Assembly (NCBI GenBank): GCA_013306675.1
Contig: JABLUY010000030.1
Coordinates: 1-22,246 of the forward strand
Source of the DNA: Thraustochytrium sp. TN22
Lineage: Eukaryota; Sar; Bigyra; Thraustochytrida; Thraustochytriidae
Direction of reading: 5' to 3'
Length of the DNA: 22,246 nt
Part shown: piece after piece, positions 1 through 7,947 of the stretch
Numbering within the stretch: the stretch's first letter is position 1
How the letters are laid out: each line of letters opens with the position of its first letter
The notes under the pieces: model-generated
What the model was told of the DNA's origin: nothing
The model's input: only the letters and a program-made list of their open reading frames with translations
Database searches by the model: none
Translations under genes and position numbers: made by a program

Positions 1-485
1 GCGCGCGAGGCGCGGCGGCTGCGGCGCGAGCGGGCGAGCGCGCGAGCGCGCGAGCGAGCCCGCGCGCGCGCGCGCGCGTGCGCCGCCGGGAGCCGCCGGC
101 CGCCGGCCAGGCAGGACCGGGACCCGTGCTGGCGCGCGGGCCCCCATCCCGTTCCATCCAGGCGCGCCGGCCTGGCCTGGTCGCGCCCGCCAGGCCCGCC
201 GGCCCCGGCGCGCGCGGCGGCTGCGGCAGCTCGCGCGCGCGGCCGGCGAGCGCGCAGGCGCGTGCGCGCTCGTGCGCGCGCGAGTGTAAGGCGCTTCCCC
301 GCGCAGCCGTGGCGAGCGGAACAGCCCTAAAGTAGCAGCCAGGTCGAGGCGGAGCGCGCAGTCAAGAAGAGGCGAAGAAGAAGCCGCGCTCGCGGCCGCC
401 GTCTCGTCGCGCGCTCGCGCTCGCGCTCGCGCTCGCGACTGCGCTCGCGCTTGCGACCGCGCTCGCGCGGCGCGGCGCGCCCACC
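1..485 (+). promoter_or_regulatory. CpG-rich upstream region and leader of the SPRY gene
   Basis: This stretch is extremely GC-rich, with alternating CG runs around 60-80 and imperfect gctcgc-type hexamer repeats at about 407-475 that end just before the ATG at 486. Short open frames exist here, but they are Arg/Ala/Gly-rich and look like GC-driven artefacts. It most plausibly holds the promoter and 5' leader of the downstream gene. I see no TATA box. Confidence 0.4.
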
Positions 486-649
486 ATGTACGTCATGGAC
501 GAGGGCAAGAGCCGCGTCGTGGAGATCGGTGTGTATATTCTCGAGACGCTCGGCTCCGTCGGCCTTCCCGCCGACCAGGTGACGCAGGTGCTGCTGCGCT
601 ACGCCAACATGCCGCACCCGCGCAAGGCCGCCGAGGAGGACCTCCAGAA

Positions 650-688
<39 letters not shown>

Positions 689-3002
689 CCAGCAGCGCAA
701 GAAGAAGAGCAGCCGCACCGGCACCAACGGCAAGAAGAAGGCGTCCGGGTCCGCCGGGTCCGGGTCCTCGGCCTCGTCCACGGGCGCCAAGCGGCATCGG
801 CGGCGGCGGCATCGCGACGCGCGCACGCTGGCGCGCGAGTCGCGCATCGTGCTGCAGGCGCAGGAGGACGCCAGGAGACGCAGGCGCGCCGGCGCCTCGG
901 CCGGCGCGCTCGAGCGCCGCGACCGCTCCGGCCACGGCGCGCTCTTCCAGCGCGCCATGCGCTTCGTCATCGAGGCGCGCAACAGCAGCCCGCAGCAGAT
1001 CATCAGCCGCATCCTCTTTTACCTGGCCGACGCGCTCGGCGAGTCCTTCGACGACCCATGCAAGCGCGATCTGGAGCGCGCCGTGGACGCCTTCATGGAG
1101 GAGGCACAGTTCCGCCGCGGCCGCGGCGGCGTCAAGCTCGGCCACATCCCCCAGCACCTTTGCAAGTCCGTTACTGGCGTCGTGCTCTCCTATCGCGAGC
1201 GCGACGATCTGCAGCTCCCGCCTGCGGTGCTTAGCCGCATCCGCCGCGGCATGCACTTTGAGATCCCCGTGCGCCCCTTTGACGCCACCGTGCAGCTCCT
1301 CCCGCCGCCCCAGGTGCGTGCGCACTCCGATTCAGCCGGCTCAGGCTCCTCGGCGCTGTCCTTCTCCACCGCGCACCACTCGCGCCAGCTACTCGACGAC
1401 TCGCAGCAGCACTATTTCCACCACCACCACCACCATCATCACCACCACCACCATCACCATCACTTCCACCGTGTCGACCAGGACGCCGCGGGCGCCGTCC
1501 AGGACCAGGCTCAGGCCGGAGCCGTGGACGTCGCCAAGGCGTGCTTCGGCAAGCACGAGGCGCGGCCCGAGGAGGAGGACTTCGAGAACGAGGGCAGCGC
1601 CGAGCAGCAACCGCAGCACGACTGCTGCCCCGCCTGCGACGCCGCGGCGGCCAACGCCGCCTGGGCCGATGACGTCAGCAACCACCTCATCGAGCGCGTC
1701 GAGGAGTACGACTACATGAGCCGCCTCATGGCTGCGCGCATCTCCTCCGGCAACGGCTCACCAGCCGCACGCTCCCGCGACGCCTCTGACGCCGGCCGCC
1801 ACGACAACCTCGACTCGCAGCCCGAGCGCCCGCCGCCCCCAGACTGCGTCGTGCCCTGCTCGCCCAAGTCCTTCCCGGCCACGCCTGACTCGCGCTCCGC
1901 CGTCCTCGACTACTCGCTCGCCTTTACGGAGAACGTTCTCTGGCGCGCGCGCGACGAACTGCGCGGCGAGCAGGTCGCCGACGACCGCCCGCGCATGGCC
2001 ATCTTCAACCAGGACGACGCCCACCCCAAGGTCGTGCTCACCTGCGGCGGCCACTGCGCCTCGCTCGACTATTACATTGGCGCGCGCCGCGCGAACTTCC
2101 AGCGCCCGCGCCTGGCCGCCTCCGACGCCGTGGCCGACGCGCCCGCGGACGACGACGCCAAGCAGCCCACGGCACCTGTACAAAGTCTCCCCAATGCCGC
2201 GGACGCTGCCAGCGCCGACATCGTCGACGCCGCTTCCTCCTCCACCTCCGCCTCCACCTCCACTTCAGCCACCACCACGACCAGCACCACCAAGCCGTCG
2301 GCCCAGGCGCCCGGCCAGCCGCCCAAGCAGCAGAGCGACGCCGCGCCCGCGCCCGTCGCGCAGCGCATCTACCGATCCGTGCGTGCTGCGCTCGCCCTGC
2401 CCTACGGCCGCACCACCTACTACGAGATGTGCCCTGTCTGGGCCGGCGATGACCAGCTCGACCTCAACAGTGCACCCCTGCACGTCTGCGTCGGCCTGTC
2501 CACGCGCAAGATGCCGCTCCGCAACACCGTGCCAGGCTGCGCGCCCGCCGCCGTTGGCCTCGACTCCTCCGGCATCCTCCTCATCGCCGGCCAGCGCACG
2601 CGCACCAGCGCCAAGTTCACCTATGGCAGCGTCGTCGGTGTCTGCGTCCGCGCCTGGCTCTCGCACCTGCTCGTCGCCTTTTTTGTCGACGGCAAGCAGG
2701 TGGCGTGCCACGCCCAGGATATTGGCCTTGGTGCACCGGAGGACTCCTCTGGCTGGCTCCAGGCATTTCCCATCCGCAATGCCTCGGGCGCCGAGCCTGC
2801 CAACTATTACCCCACTGTCTCGCTCAAGTCTCGCAACGTCAAGGTCTTTGCGCACTTTTCTGCGGCCGACATGCGTCACGCTGACCCCTCTTCTTCTTAC
2901 TGGTCTGCCATTGCTCGCTTTGTCCCTGGCGAGCCTATTTATGCTCTCGACGGTACTCTTCTTTGTGGCGATCACTACCGTGGTCAGTCTACAGCAGAGT
3001 AA
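486..3002 (+). CDS. SPRY-domain protein with polyQ and polyHis tracts
   Basis: The frame is a single uninterrupted 838-aa protein. I chose the first ATG, which sits in a good context (cccaccATG). The C-terminal part, about residues 490-800, reads as a SPRY domain: YYEMCPVW near 644, then VCVGLSTRKMPL, VGLDSSGIL, GSVVGVCV, VAFFVDGK, YYPTVSL and a closing VKVFAHF. This is the order seen in Ash2L/SSH4-type SPRY folds, which bind partner proteins. The N-terminal half is mostly low complexity: a polyQ run at about 55-66, Lys/Arg-rich stretches, 15 consecutive His near 312-326 and a Ser/Thr run near 580-600. No RING, TRIM or LisH/CTLH module is visible, so the partner and pathway are unknown. The last 24 codons lie in a tandemly duplicated segment. 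Confidence is high for the gene and good for the SPRY call; function is open. Confidence 0.85.
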
Positions 3003-3378
3003 AAACTTACCAAACCCCTCTCTCTTCTTTTTCGTGCCTTGTTTTTGCGTGGCCTGGCGATCACGTGACGCTCGCGCCGCCGCGAACGGACTCGTGTGGC
3101 CAGGCTGTCGCTTCAGCGAGCTCAACCTTGGCTCAGCTCCTCCAAAGCCGCTGATCGTCTCTCTCGAGCCTATTGATGCTCTCGACGGTACCACGGGAAT
3201 CACTTGGTCAGTCTACAGCAGAGTAAAAAACTTACCACCAAACCCCTCTCTCTTCTTTTGCGTGGCCTGGCAAGCATGTGACGCTCGCGCCGCCGCGAAC
3301 GGACTCGTGGCCAGGATGTCGCTTTAGCGAGCTCAACCTCGGCCAAGCTCCTCCAAGGCCGCTAATCATCTCTCTCTC
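2931..3378. repeat. Tandem duplication of the SPRY gene 3' end (about 235 bp and 213 bp)
   Basis: Copy 1 starts at 2931 (gagcctatttatgctctcga) and covers the last 24 codons, the stop and the 3' flank to about 3165. Copy 2 starts at 3166 (gagcctattgatgctctcga) and runs to about 3378, including a second cagtctacagcagagtaa. The copies share long blocks, for example gacgctcgcgccgccgcgaa. Copy 2 has lost 11 bases within the coding-homologous part, so it can no longer encode the same C-terminus. Copy 1 ends the present gene; copy 2 looks like a decaying duplicate. Confidence 0.9.
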
Positions 3379-3389
3379 TCTCTCTCTCT
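3369..3389. repeat. (TC)n microsatellite
   Basis: An uninterrupted TC dinucleotide run sits at the end of the second copy of the 3' duplication, followed by a pyrimidine-rich tract ending tttctcag. It lies between the convergent SPRY and Atg18/WIPI genes, in non-coding DNA. Confidence 0.9.
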
Positions 3390-3439
3390 GCCCGCTCTTT
3401 TCCTCTTTCTCAGCGTTTCGACAGAGATCAAAATCATCA

Positions 3440-4951
3440 TCAGGCATCTGGACGAGCCGCAGGGGGGCGAAAGACACGGAGACCCGCAGATGGCGCCTCG
3501 CTACCAGTCAGCGAGCTGCCTGAAGCAGCGGCACCGGCAGCACCGAGCGGCGGCGTGGAGGCACCGTCGCGGGCATCTGCCTCGACCCCGGTATGCAGAG
3601 ACATCTCAAAGGCCAGCTCGCAATCGTGCTGGCCTATTCGGTACTGGTAAAAGTGGCCCTCGGCCGTCACGACCGAGACGAGACCCTTGCCAAGACAGCA
3701 GGCTGTGCGCATGCCGCTGTCCGGGAGCCGTGCCGTGGCAAAACTGCGCGCCGGCTCCACCATGTCGCTAATGGACCCGGGCAGGTACCTGCCGGCCACG
3801 GCCTTTTGCTTCTCGAGCAACGCCATGGCGTTCGACGCAGCCATGCCCAGGAGGGAGGACGCGCGGCTGTGGCCGCTCTGACGTCCCCAGCTCGAGTCGC
3901 GCGAAGAGCCCGGCGACCGCGCGCCAGAGTCGCCGTCCGCGCTCGCGCCGGCCGCCGCAGCTGCTGCGGAGCCGTAACGCGCGCCCGTGCCTGCATCGTC
4001 AGCGCCGCTGCCGCCGCGCGCTCCCTGCTCCGTTCCGTAGCGTGCCTCGGCCGTGAGCGCAAAGAGGTGCACGGTGCCGTGGCTCGAAGAGGCTGCGAGC
4101 GTGGCGCCGACCTCGTCAAAGGCCAGCGAGTACACCGTCGCCGGGTACGAGCCGCGGCGGAAGGAGTAGAGCTTCTCGCCGGATGGCACGCGAAAGACAC
4201 GCACGACGGTGCCAGTCTCGGAGGCCGTGGCCAGCATGCTGCCGTCGCGGCTAAACTGTAGTGCTGCGAGGCGGTTCTTGTGTGCCTGGATCCAGCGGAA
4301 CTCGACCAGGTTGAGCGCATCGTACAGGAAGACGTCGCCCGACACGCTATTGGCCGGGAGCGCCAAAAAGGAGCTGTTTTCATCTGGCGAGAGCTCGCAG
4401 AGCGGCGCCGTCAGCAGCGAGGAACTGGACTGCTGCTGCTGCTGTTGTTGCTGCTGCTGCTGTTGCTGCTGCTGGAGTTGCTGCTGCTGTTGTGCATTGC
4501 TGGCGGGCGAGGCGGGCGGCTGCGGCGGGGCACCAGGGTGCGCCGCGAGCGTGGCGACCTCGAGCGTCTGCAGATTCACCATGGTCTCGAGGTCATAAAT
4601 GTGGAGTTCGGTTTCCAGGACGACAATGAGGCGCTTGCGGTTCATCTTGACGGCAAGGATGCGCGAGTGAAAGTCGAGCTCGCAAATGACGCTTGCCGTC
4701 ATGCTATTCCAAAGCTTCAGGTGGCACGGCGAGAAGGCCGGCTTCTCGCCGCCTCCCACGAGCGCCACCAGGCTCGTGGAGAAGAGCATCTCCACGATGC
4801 CGATGCCGCCCTCGGTCGAGAAGATGTTGCGTCCGAACGGCTGGCAGTTGAAGATCCTGTACCCGCTCTTGGTCCCGATCGACACGCAGCTCGCGTCCTG
4901 ATTGAAGCCCATGAAGAGCATGTCCCGCTCCGCGCCGCTGCGCCGCGGCAT
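3440..4951 (-). CDS. Atg18/WIPI-type PROPPIN (PtdIns3P-binding autophagy protein)
   Basis: The predicted product is 503 aa. The start at 4951 (aggATGccg) is chosen because family similarity begins at once (MLFMGFNQDASCVSIGTKSG); the upstream open frame is Ala/Arg/Gly junk. Blade sequences follow in order: GYRIFNCQPFGR, VALVGGG, HLKLWNS, LHIYDLETM, NSFLALP-like, HKNRLAALQFSRDGSMLATASETGTVVRVF, then FRRGS at about 263-267, the phosphoinositide-binding FRRG signature. After GTVHLFAL comes a roughly 100-residue Ser/Gly/Ala-rich insert where PROPPINs carry the membrane-inserting 6CD loop. It ends in YLPGSISDMVEPARSFATARLP, typical of Atg18/WIPI1/2. A polyQ run at about 154-173 lies in another loop. 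By family, such proteins bind PtdIns3P or PtdIns(3,5)P2 on phagophores or endosomes and recruit Atg2 or Atg16. Atg18 versus WIPI2-like subtype is not decidable here. Confidence 0.93.
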   Translation of the reverse strand: MPRRSGAERDMLFMGFNQDASCVSIGTKSGYRIFNCQPFGRNIFSTEGGIGIVEMLFSTSLVALVGGGEKPAFSPCHLKLWNSMTASVICELDFHSRILAVKMNRKRLIVVLETELHIYDLETMVNLQTLEVATLAAHPGAPPQPPASPASNAQQQQQLQQQQQQQQQQQQQQQSSSSLLTAPLCELSPDENSSFLALPANSVSGDVFLYDALNLVEFRWIQAHKNRLAALQFSRDGSMLATASETGTVVRVFRVPSGEKLYSFRRGSYPATVYSLAFDEVGATLAASSSHGTVHLFALTAEARYGTEQGARGGSGADDAGTGARYGSAAAAAAGASADGDSGARSPGSSRDSSWGRQSGHSRASSLLGMAASNAMALLEKQKAVAGRYLPGSISDMVEPARSFATARLPDSGMRTACCLGKGLVSVVTAEGHFYQYRIGQHDCELAFEMSLHTGVEADARDGASTPPLGAAGAAASGSSLTGSEAPSAGLRVFRPPAARPDA

Positions 4952-5368
4952 CCTCCCCTTGTGCAGCCGTTCTGCCGGCCTGCCCGCCCGCCCGCCGGCG
5001 CCTGCCTGCCTACCTGCCTGCTGCCCCGCCGCGCCGCGCCGCCGCGCCGCCGCGCCGCCGCGCCGCGCCGCCGCCCGCGCAGCCCGCGCACGCGACGCGC
5101 CGCCGCCCGCGCGCGCAGGCGAGAACTCTTCTTCTGCTCTGCTCGCTCGAACCTGAAGCGGGTTTGGCACCGCCGCGGCGCGGCGCGAGTCCGAGTCCAG
5201 CCTGCTGGAGCTGCCGGTGCGGAGCAGGACCCAGAGGTCGACCACGCCGCCGAGACCGAGGGCCCGGCCCGACGTGGAGCGCGAGAGCGGAGAGCGAATA
5301 GATAAGAATATGGTATGCGAGTGGGAATGGTACATGATAAAAAGGACAGCCGAGGTCAGGTCACGCCG
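4952..5368 (-). promoter_or_regulatory. Leader/promoter interval of the Atg18/WIPI gene
   Basis: This 417-bp spacer lies between two genes on the minus strand. It is very GC-rich, with gcc/gcg triplet runs at about 5028-5080 and a repeated CAGGCAGG-like motif (plus-strand cctgcctgcctacctgcctg near 5001-5020). It should hold the 3' end of the 7TM gene and the promoter and leader of the WIPI gene. No further gene is seen. Confidence 0.35.
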
Positions 5369-5600
5369 TCACACCAGGGCGAGGCGGCGGGCCTCGGGCG
5401 CCTCGTCCGCGTCAGACTCGTCCGAGGAGTCTGCGCTGGGACGACGCGCCGCAGGCGCGGCCATGTCGAGGCCCAGGGGCTCGTGCAGACCGGAGAGGCG
5501 GTCCTCGCGGATCGTGAGACTCGTGGTGCTGCCCGAATCGGCGGCAGCGTCGGCGTCCGCGTCGTCGTCCTTGTGGTGGGACCCGGCGCTCGAGGTGAAG

Positions 5601-5642
<42 letters not shown>

Positions 5643-6760
5643 CCCGCTCGCCCGCCGTTCGCGTAGGGCCGCGGCTGGTTGCTGCCGGCCAAGCTGGCCG
5701 CCGCGCCGCGCGAAGAGGACTGCGCGCGACGGTGGATGGCGACCAGACTCATGCAGGAGTAGCCCATGACCGCGACGACCACCGAGACGTTGGTGATGGG
5801 AATCATGATGTAGACGACCTGGAGTGCGCCGAGCGAGTCGCTGGAGCCCGCGTGCTCCATCCAGCCGCCCGCGGACAGGTAGAGCGCCGCGTAGATGCAG
5901 CCAAACAAGACCGTGAGCACCAGCAGCGTCGTGACGAGCAGCGCCGTGCGGCGCACGCGGTGCACCTGCTTGAGGTAGAAACGCTTCTGCGCGGGAGGCG
6001 TGTTCTCAAAGAGCGCGGCGCGGCGCAGCAGCGACACGAGCTTGCTCTGCGCGTACGCGTAGAGCAAGATGATAAAGGCGTAAAAGGGCAGCGTGATGAG
6101 AATGCCGACCTCGATCACGTTGAGTCCAAAGCACGGCACGAGCGCCAGCAGGTAGAGCAGCTCCGCGACCGCCACGAGGCGCCGCGAGTGCTCCAGGTAC
6201 CGCATGGACGGCGTCGTCAGGCTGTTGGTGCCGCGGATGACGCGAATCCACACCAGCGCGATGTTGAGCACCGAAGCCGTGCCGACTACGAGCGCCAGCA
6301 GAATCAGCACGTGCTCCGCGCGCGACCACTGGTGGAACTTGCTCTCGCCCTCGTTCGCGTCCGCCACGAGCTCCGTGTTGCGCGCCGGCGTGAGCAAAAT
6401 CCCTGCCGACACCGAGAACCACCCCACGCAGAGCCCGAGCGCGATCCCGCTCAGCGCAAAGGTGCCCAGCACCGAGTTGAGCGGCAGCTGCGTGCGCGTG
6501 GCCAGCTTGAGCCACGCCAGCGTGCCGAGCCCGCCGGCCAGCGCCGCCAGCGCCACCGCGGCCATGACCATGTAGATGGCCGCCATGGCCACCGTCGCGC
6601 TGCCCAGCGACTCGCACGCGGGCGCGCCCGTCCACCCGTAGAACGGGCTGCACTGGCACGTGTGCCAGTCCTCCTCGGCCGCCCAGCTCGGCTCGCTCAG
6701 GCAGACCAGCGTGCCGGGGCAGTCGCCGTCGCGCTCGCACCCTCCCTCCGTCCCATTCAT
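5369..6760 (-). CDS. Seven-transmembrane protein with an EGF-like N-terminal ectodomain
   Basis: The product is 463 aa from the ATG at 6760 (agagcATGa). An in-frame ATG at 6913 would add 51 Arg/Gly-rich residues and cannot be excluded. Residues 8-49 contain six Cys spaced C-x5-C-x5-C-x14-C-x-C-x11-C, with CQCSPFYGWTGAPAC at the end, an EGF-like pattern. There is a possible N-glycosylation site, NGT, at residue 2. Seven hydrophobic segments follow at about 58-84, 94-122, 150-172, 194-216, 218-238, 272-296 and 312-342. The tail (345-463) is cytosolic by inference and is acidic and Ser-rich, with a DAD repeat. No signal peptide is visible, which is compatible with an N-out 7TM receptor. It does not match a GPCR class that I can name (no DRY or NPxxY), so ligand and signalling are unknown. 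Confidence 0.8.
5598..5642. repeat. GTC/GGC triplet microsatellite within the 7TM gene
   Basis: A run of gtcggcgtc-type triplets encodes the repeated Asp-Ala-Asp pattern in the acidic tail of the minus-strand 7TM protein. It keeps the reading frame and looks like a length-variable coding microsatellite. Confidence 0.8.
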
Positions 6761-7578
6761 GCTCTCGCGTGCCGCCGACCGCGCCGCCGCGGGGCCGCGG
6801 CGCTGCCTGCCGCTGCGCCCGCCTCGCCTCGCGCCGCCGCCGCGCGTTGACCGCGCCGCCGCGCCGCCGCGCGAAAGGGGAACGGGATCTGCGGGCGTCC
6901 GCGCGCCGACCATCGCTGCGCAGTAGTAGTAGGACTTGGCGGTGCCAGCCGTGCATTACATTACATACGTAAAACAGCAGCAGCTGGCGGAACGAAGAGC
7001 AAGGCAGCGAGCGCGGCGCGGCCCACCAAACCAGCCGCTGCACTCGAGCCTGGAGCTAGCTAGCTAGCCAGCGCAGGAAATATGCAGAGCTTGGGCGCCG
7101 TGCCCGTGGCAGTGGCCGGATCTGAACGCGCTCGTGGACCGCTGGACCGTGCTTGGACCGTGCGCACGTGAGCGATGCCTTCTGTCACGTTCTGTGCGAG
7201 GAAAATACAAGACGAAGGTGGAGTAGGCAGGGGCGGAGGCGGAGGTTGAAGGCTGTGTGCTTGGCCGCGATCTATGACGAGTTGTTCTGCTTCTCTTTTG
7301 TCACAAACACCCTGCCTCTCGTTGCTGCTGCGAAGTCACAAGGCGGAGAAGGCAAGTGCGTCCATGATCGCCCGTTGGCAGTCGAAACAAGAGTTTACAC
7401 AGGAAGCCTTGAAGAAGCGAGAACCAAAAAGCAACAAGAAAACGTTGAGCGGAGCGTGCTGTCTCAAACCTTTTCCGGCGCACCAACACGAGCCGTCGCG
7501 ATCCACGCAGTTGCTGTTTTTGCGAGTTATCCTGACTGAGAGTAAAGAAGAAGCCGAGGACCGTACCAGCACAAGGCC

Positions 7579-7662
7579 ATGGATCTCGAAGATGTCGTGC
7601 GCAAGACCAATCCGCGACCAAGTGCCGCAAGGCTCGGCTTTCGGCACAGACACCTTGGTTGA
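7579..7662 (+). CDS. Candidate upstream short ORF, copy 1 (27 codons)
   Basis: The ATG sits in gccATGg, a strong initiation context, and reads MDLEDVVRKTNPRP through to RHRHLG before TGA. The matching frame in the second repeat copy has the same length. If the main transcript starts upstream, this would be a translated uORF; transcript extent is unknown. It may equally be a by-product of the duplication, since all early differences between the copies change amino acids. Confidence 0.35.
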   Translation: MDLEDVVRKTNPRPSAARLGFRHRHLG

Positions 7663-7777
7663 GTTGCATGGCCTTCTCGAGCACCTCCTCTCCGCAAACA
7701 AACGTCGAGCAGGGCTCTCGCTCCACTTTCCTGACGGAGAGTGAAGAAGAAGCCGAAGACCGTACCAGCAAAAGGCC

Positions 7778-7861
7778 ATGGATCTCGAAGATGCCTTGTA
7801 CAAGACCGATCCGCGACCAAGTGCCGCAAGGCTCGGCTTTCGGCACAGGCACCTTGGTTGA
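7778..7861 (+). CDS. Candidate upstream short ORF, copy 2 (27 codons)
   Basis: This is the homologue of the short ORF 199 bp upstream, with the same gccATGg context, length and stop position. It reads MDLEDALYKTDPRP through to RHRHLG. Five residues differ near the N-terminus and the last 14 or so are identical. It ends 86 bp before the main ATG at 7948. It is a candidate translational regulator only if it is included in the mRNA. Confidence 0.35.
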   Translation: MDLEDALYKTDPRPSAARLGFRHRHLG

Positions 7862-7947
7862 TCAGTGAGTGTTGCATAGCCTTCTCGAGCACCTCCTCTC
7901 CACAAACAAACGTCGAGCAGGGCTCTCGCTCCACTCCACATGGCACC

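Larger units (their letters stand above)
7532..7938. repeat. Two-copy ~200-bp tandem repeat in the 5' region of the coiled-coil gene
   Basis: Copy 1 begins at 7532 (ctgactgagagtaaagaaga) and copy 2 at 7731 (ctgacggagagtgaagaaga), a 199-bp period. Near-identical text runs through both (gtgccgcaaggctcggcttt; cgagcagggctctcgctcca). Copy 2 carries about 9 extra bases just after its short ORF. The second copy ends about 10 bp before the main ATG at 7948, so the duplication forms the immediate upstream region of that gene. Confidence 0.92.
6761..7947. promoter_or_regulatory. Divergent intergenic region, probable two-way promoter
   Basis: About 1.2 kb separates the start codons of the leftward 7TM gene and the rightward coiled-coil gene. 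The left part is GC-rich and likely the 7TM leader. The middle (about 6920-7530) is less GC-rich and includes a CTAG tetranucleotide run at 7055-7069. The right part holds two ~200-bp tandem repeats. Minus-strand open frames overlap these repeats but show no protein-like composition. I see no RNA gene. Confidence 0.5.

Noticed and set aside
2077-3327. Alternative plus-strand frame overlapping the SPRY domain and its duplicated end
   Set aside because: Pro/Ser/Arg-rich shadow of the SPRY coding frame; the SPRY motifs lie in the other frame.
3369-3416. Pyrimidine tract ending in cag, resembling a 3' splice site on the plus strand
   Set aside because: No plus-strand coding exon follows, and the downstream DNA is the end of a minus-strand gene. 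It is better explained as a microsatellite.
5315-6850. 511-codon plus-strand open frame opposite the 7TM gene
   Set aside because: Its composition is typical of an antisense GC-driven frame, whereas the minus strand encodes seven clean hydrophobic segments.
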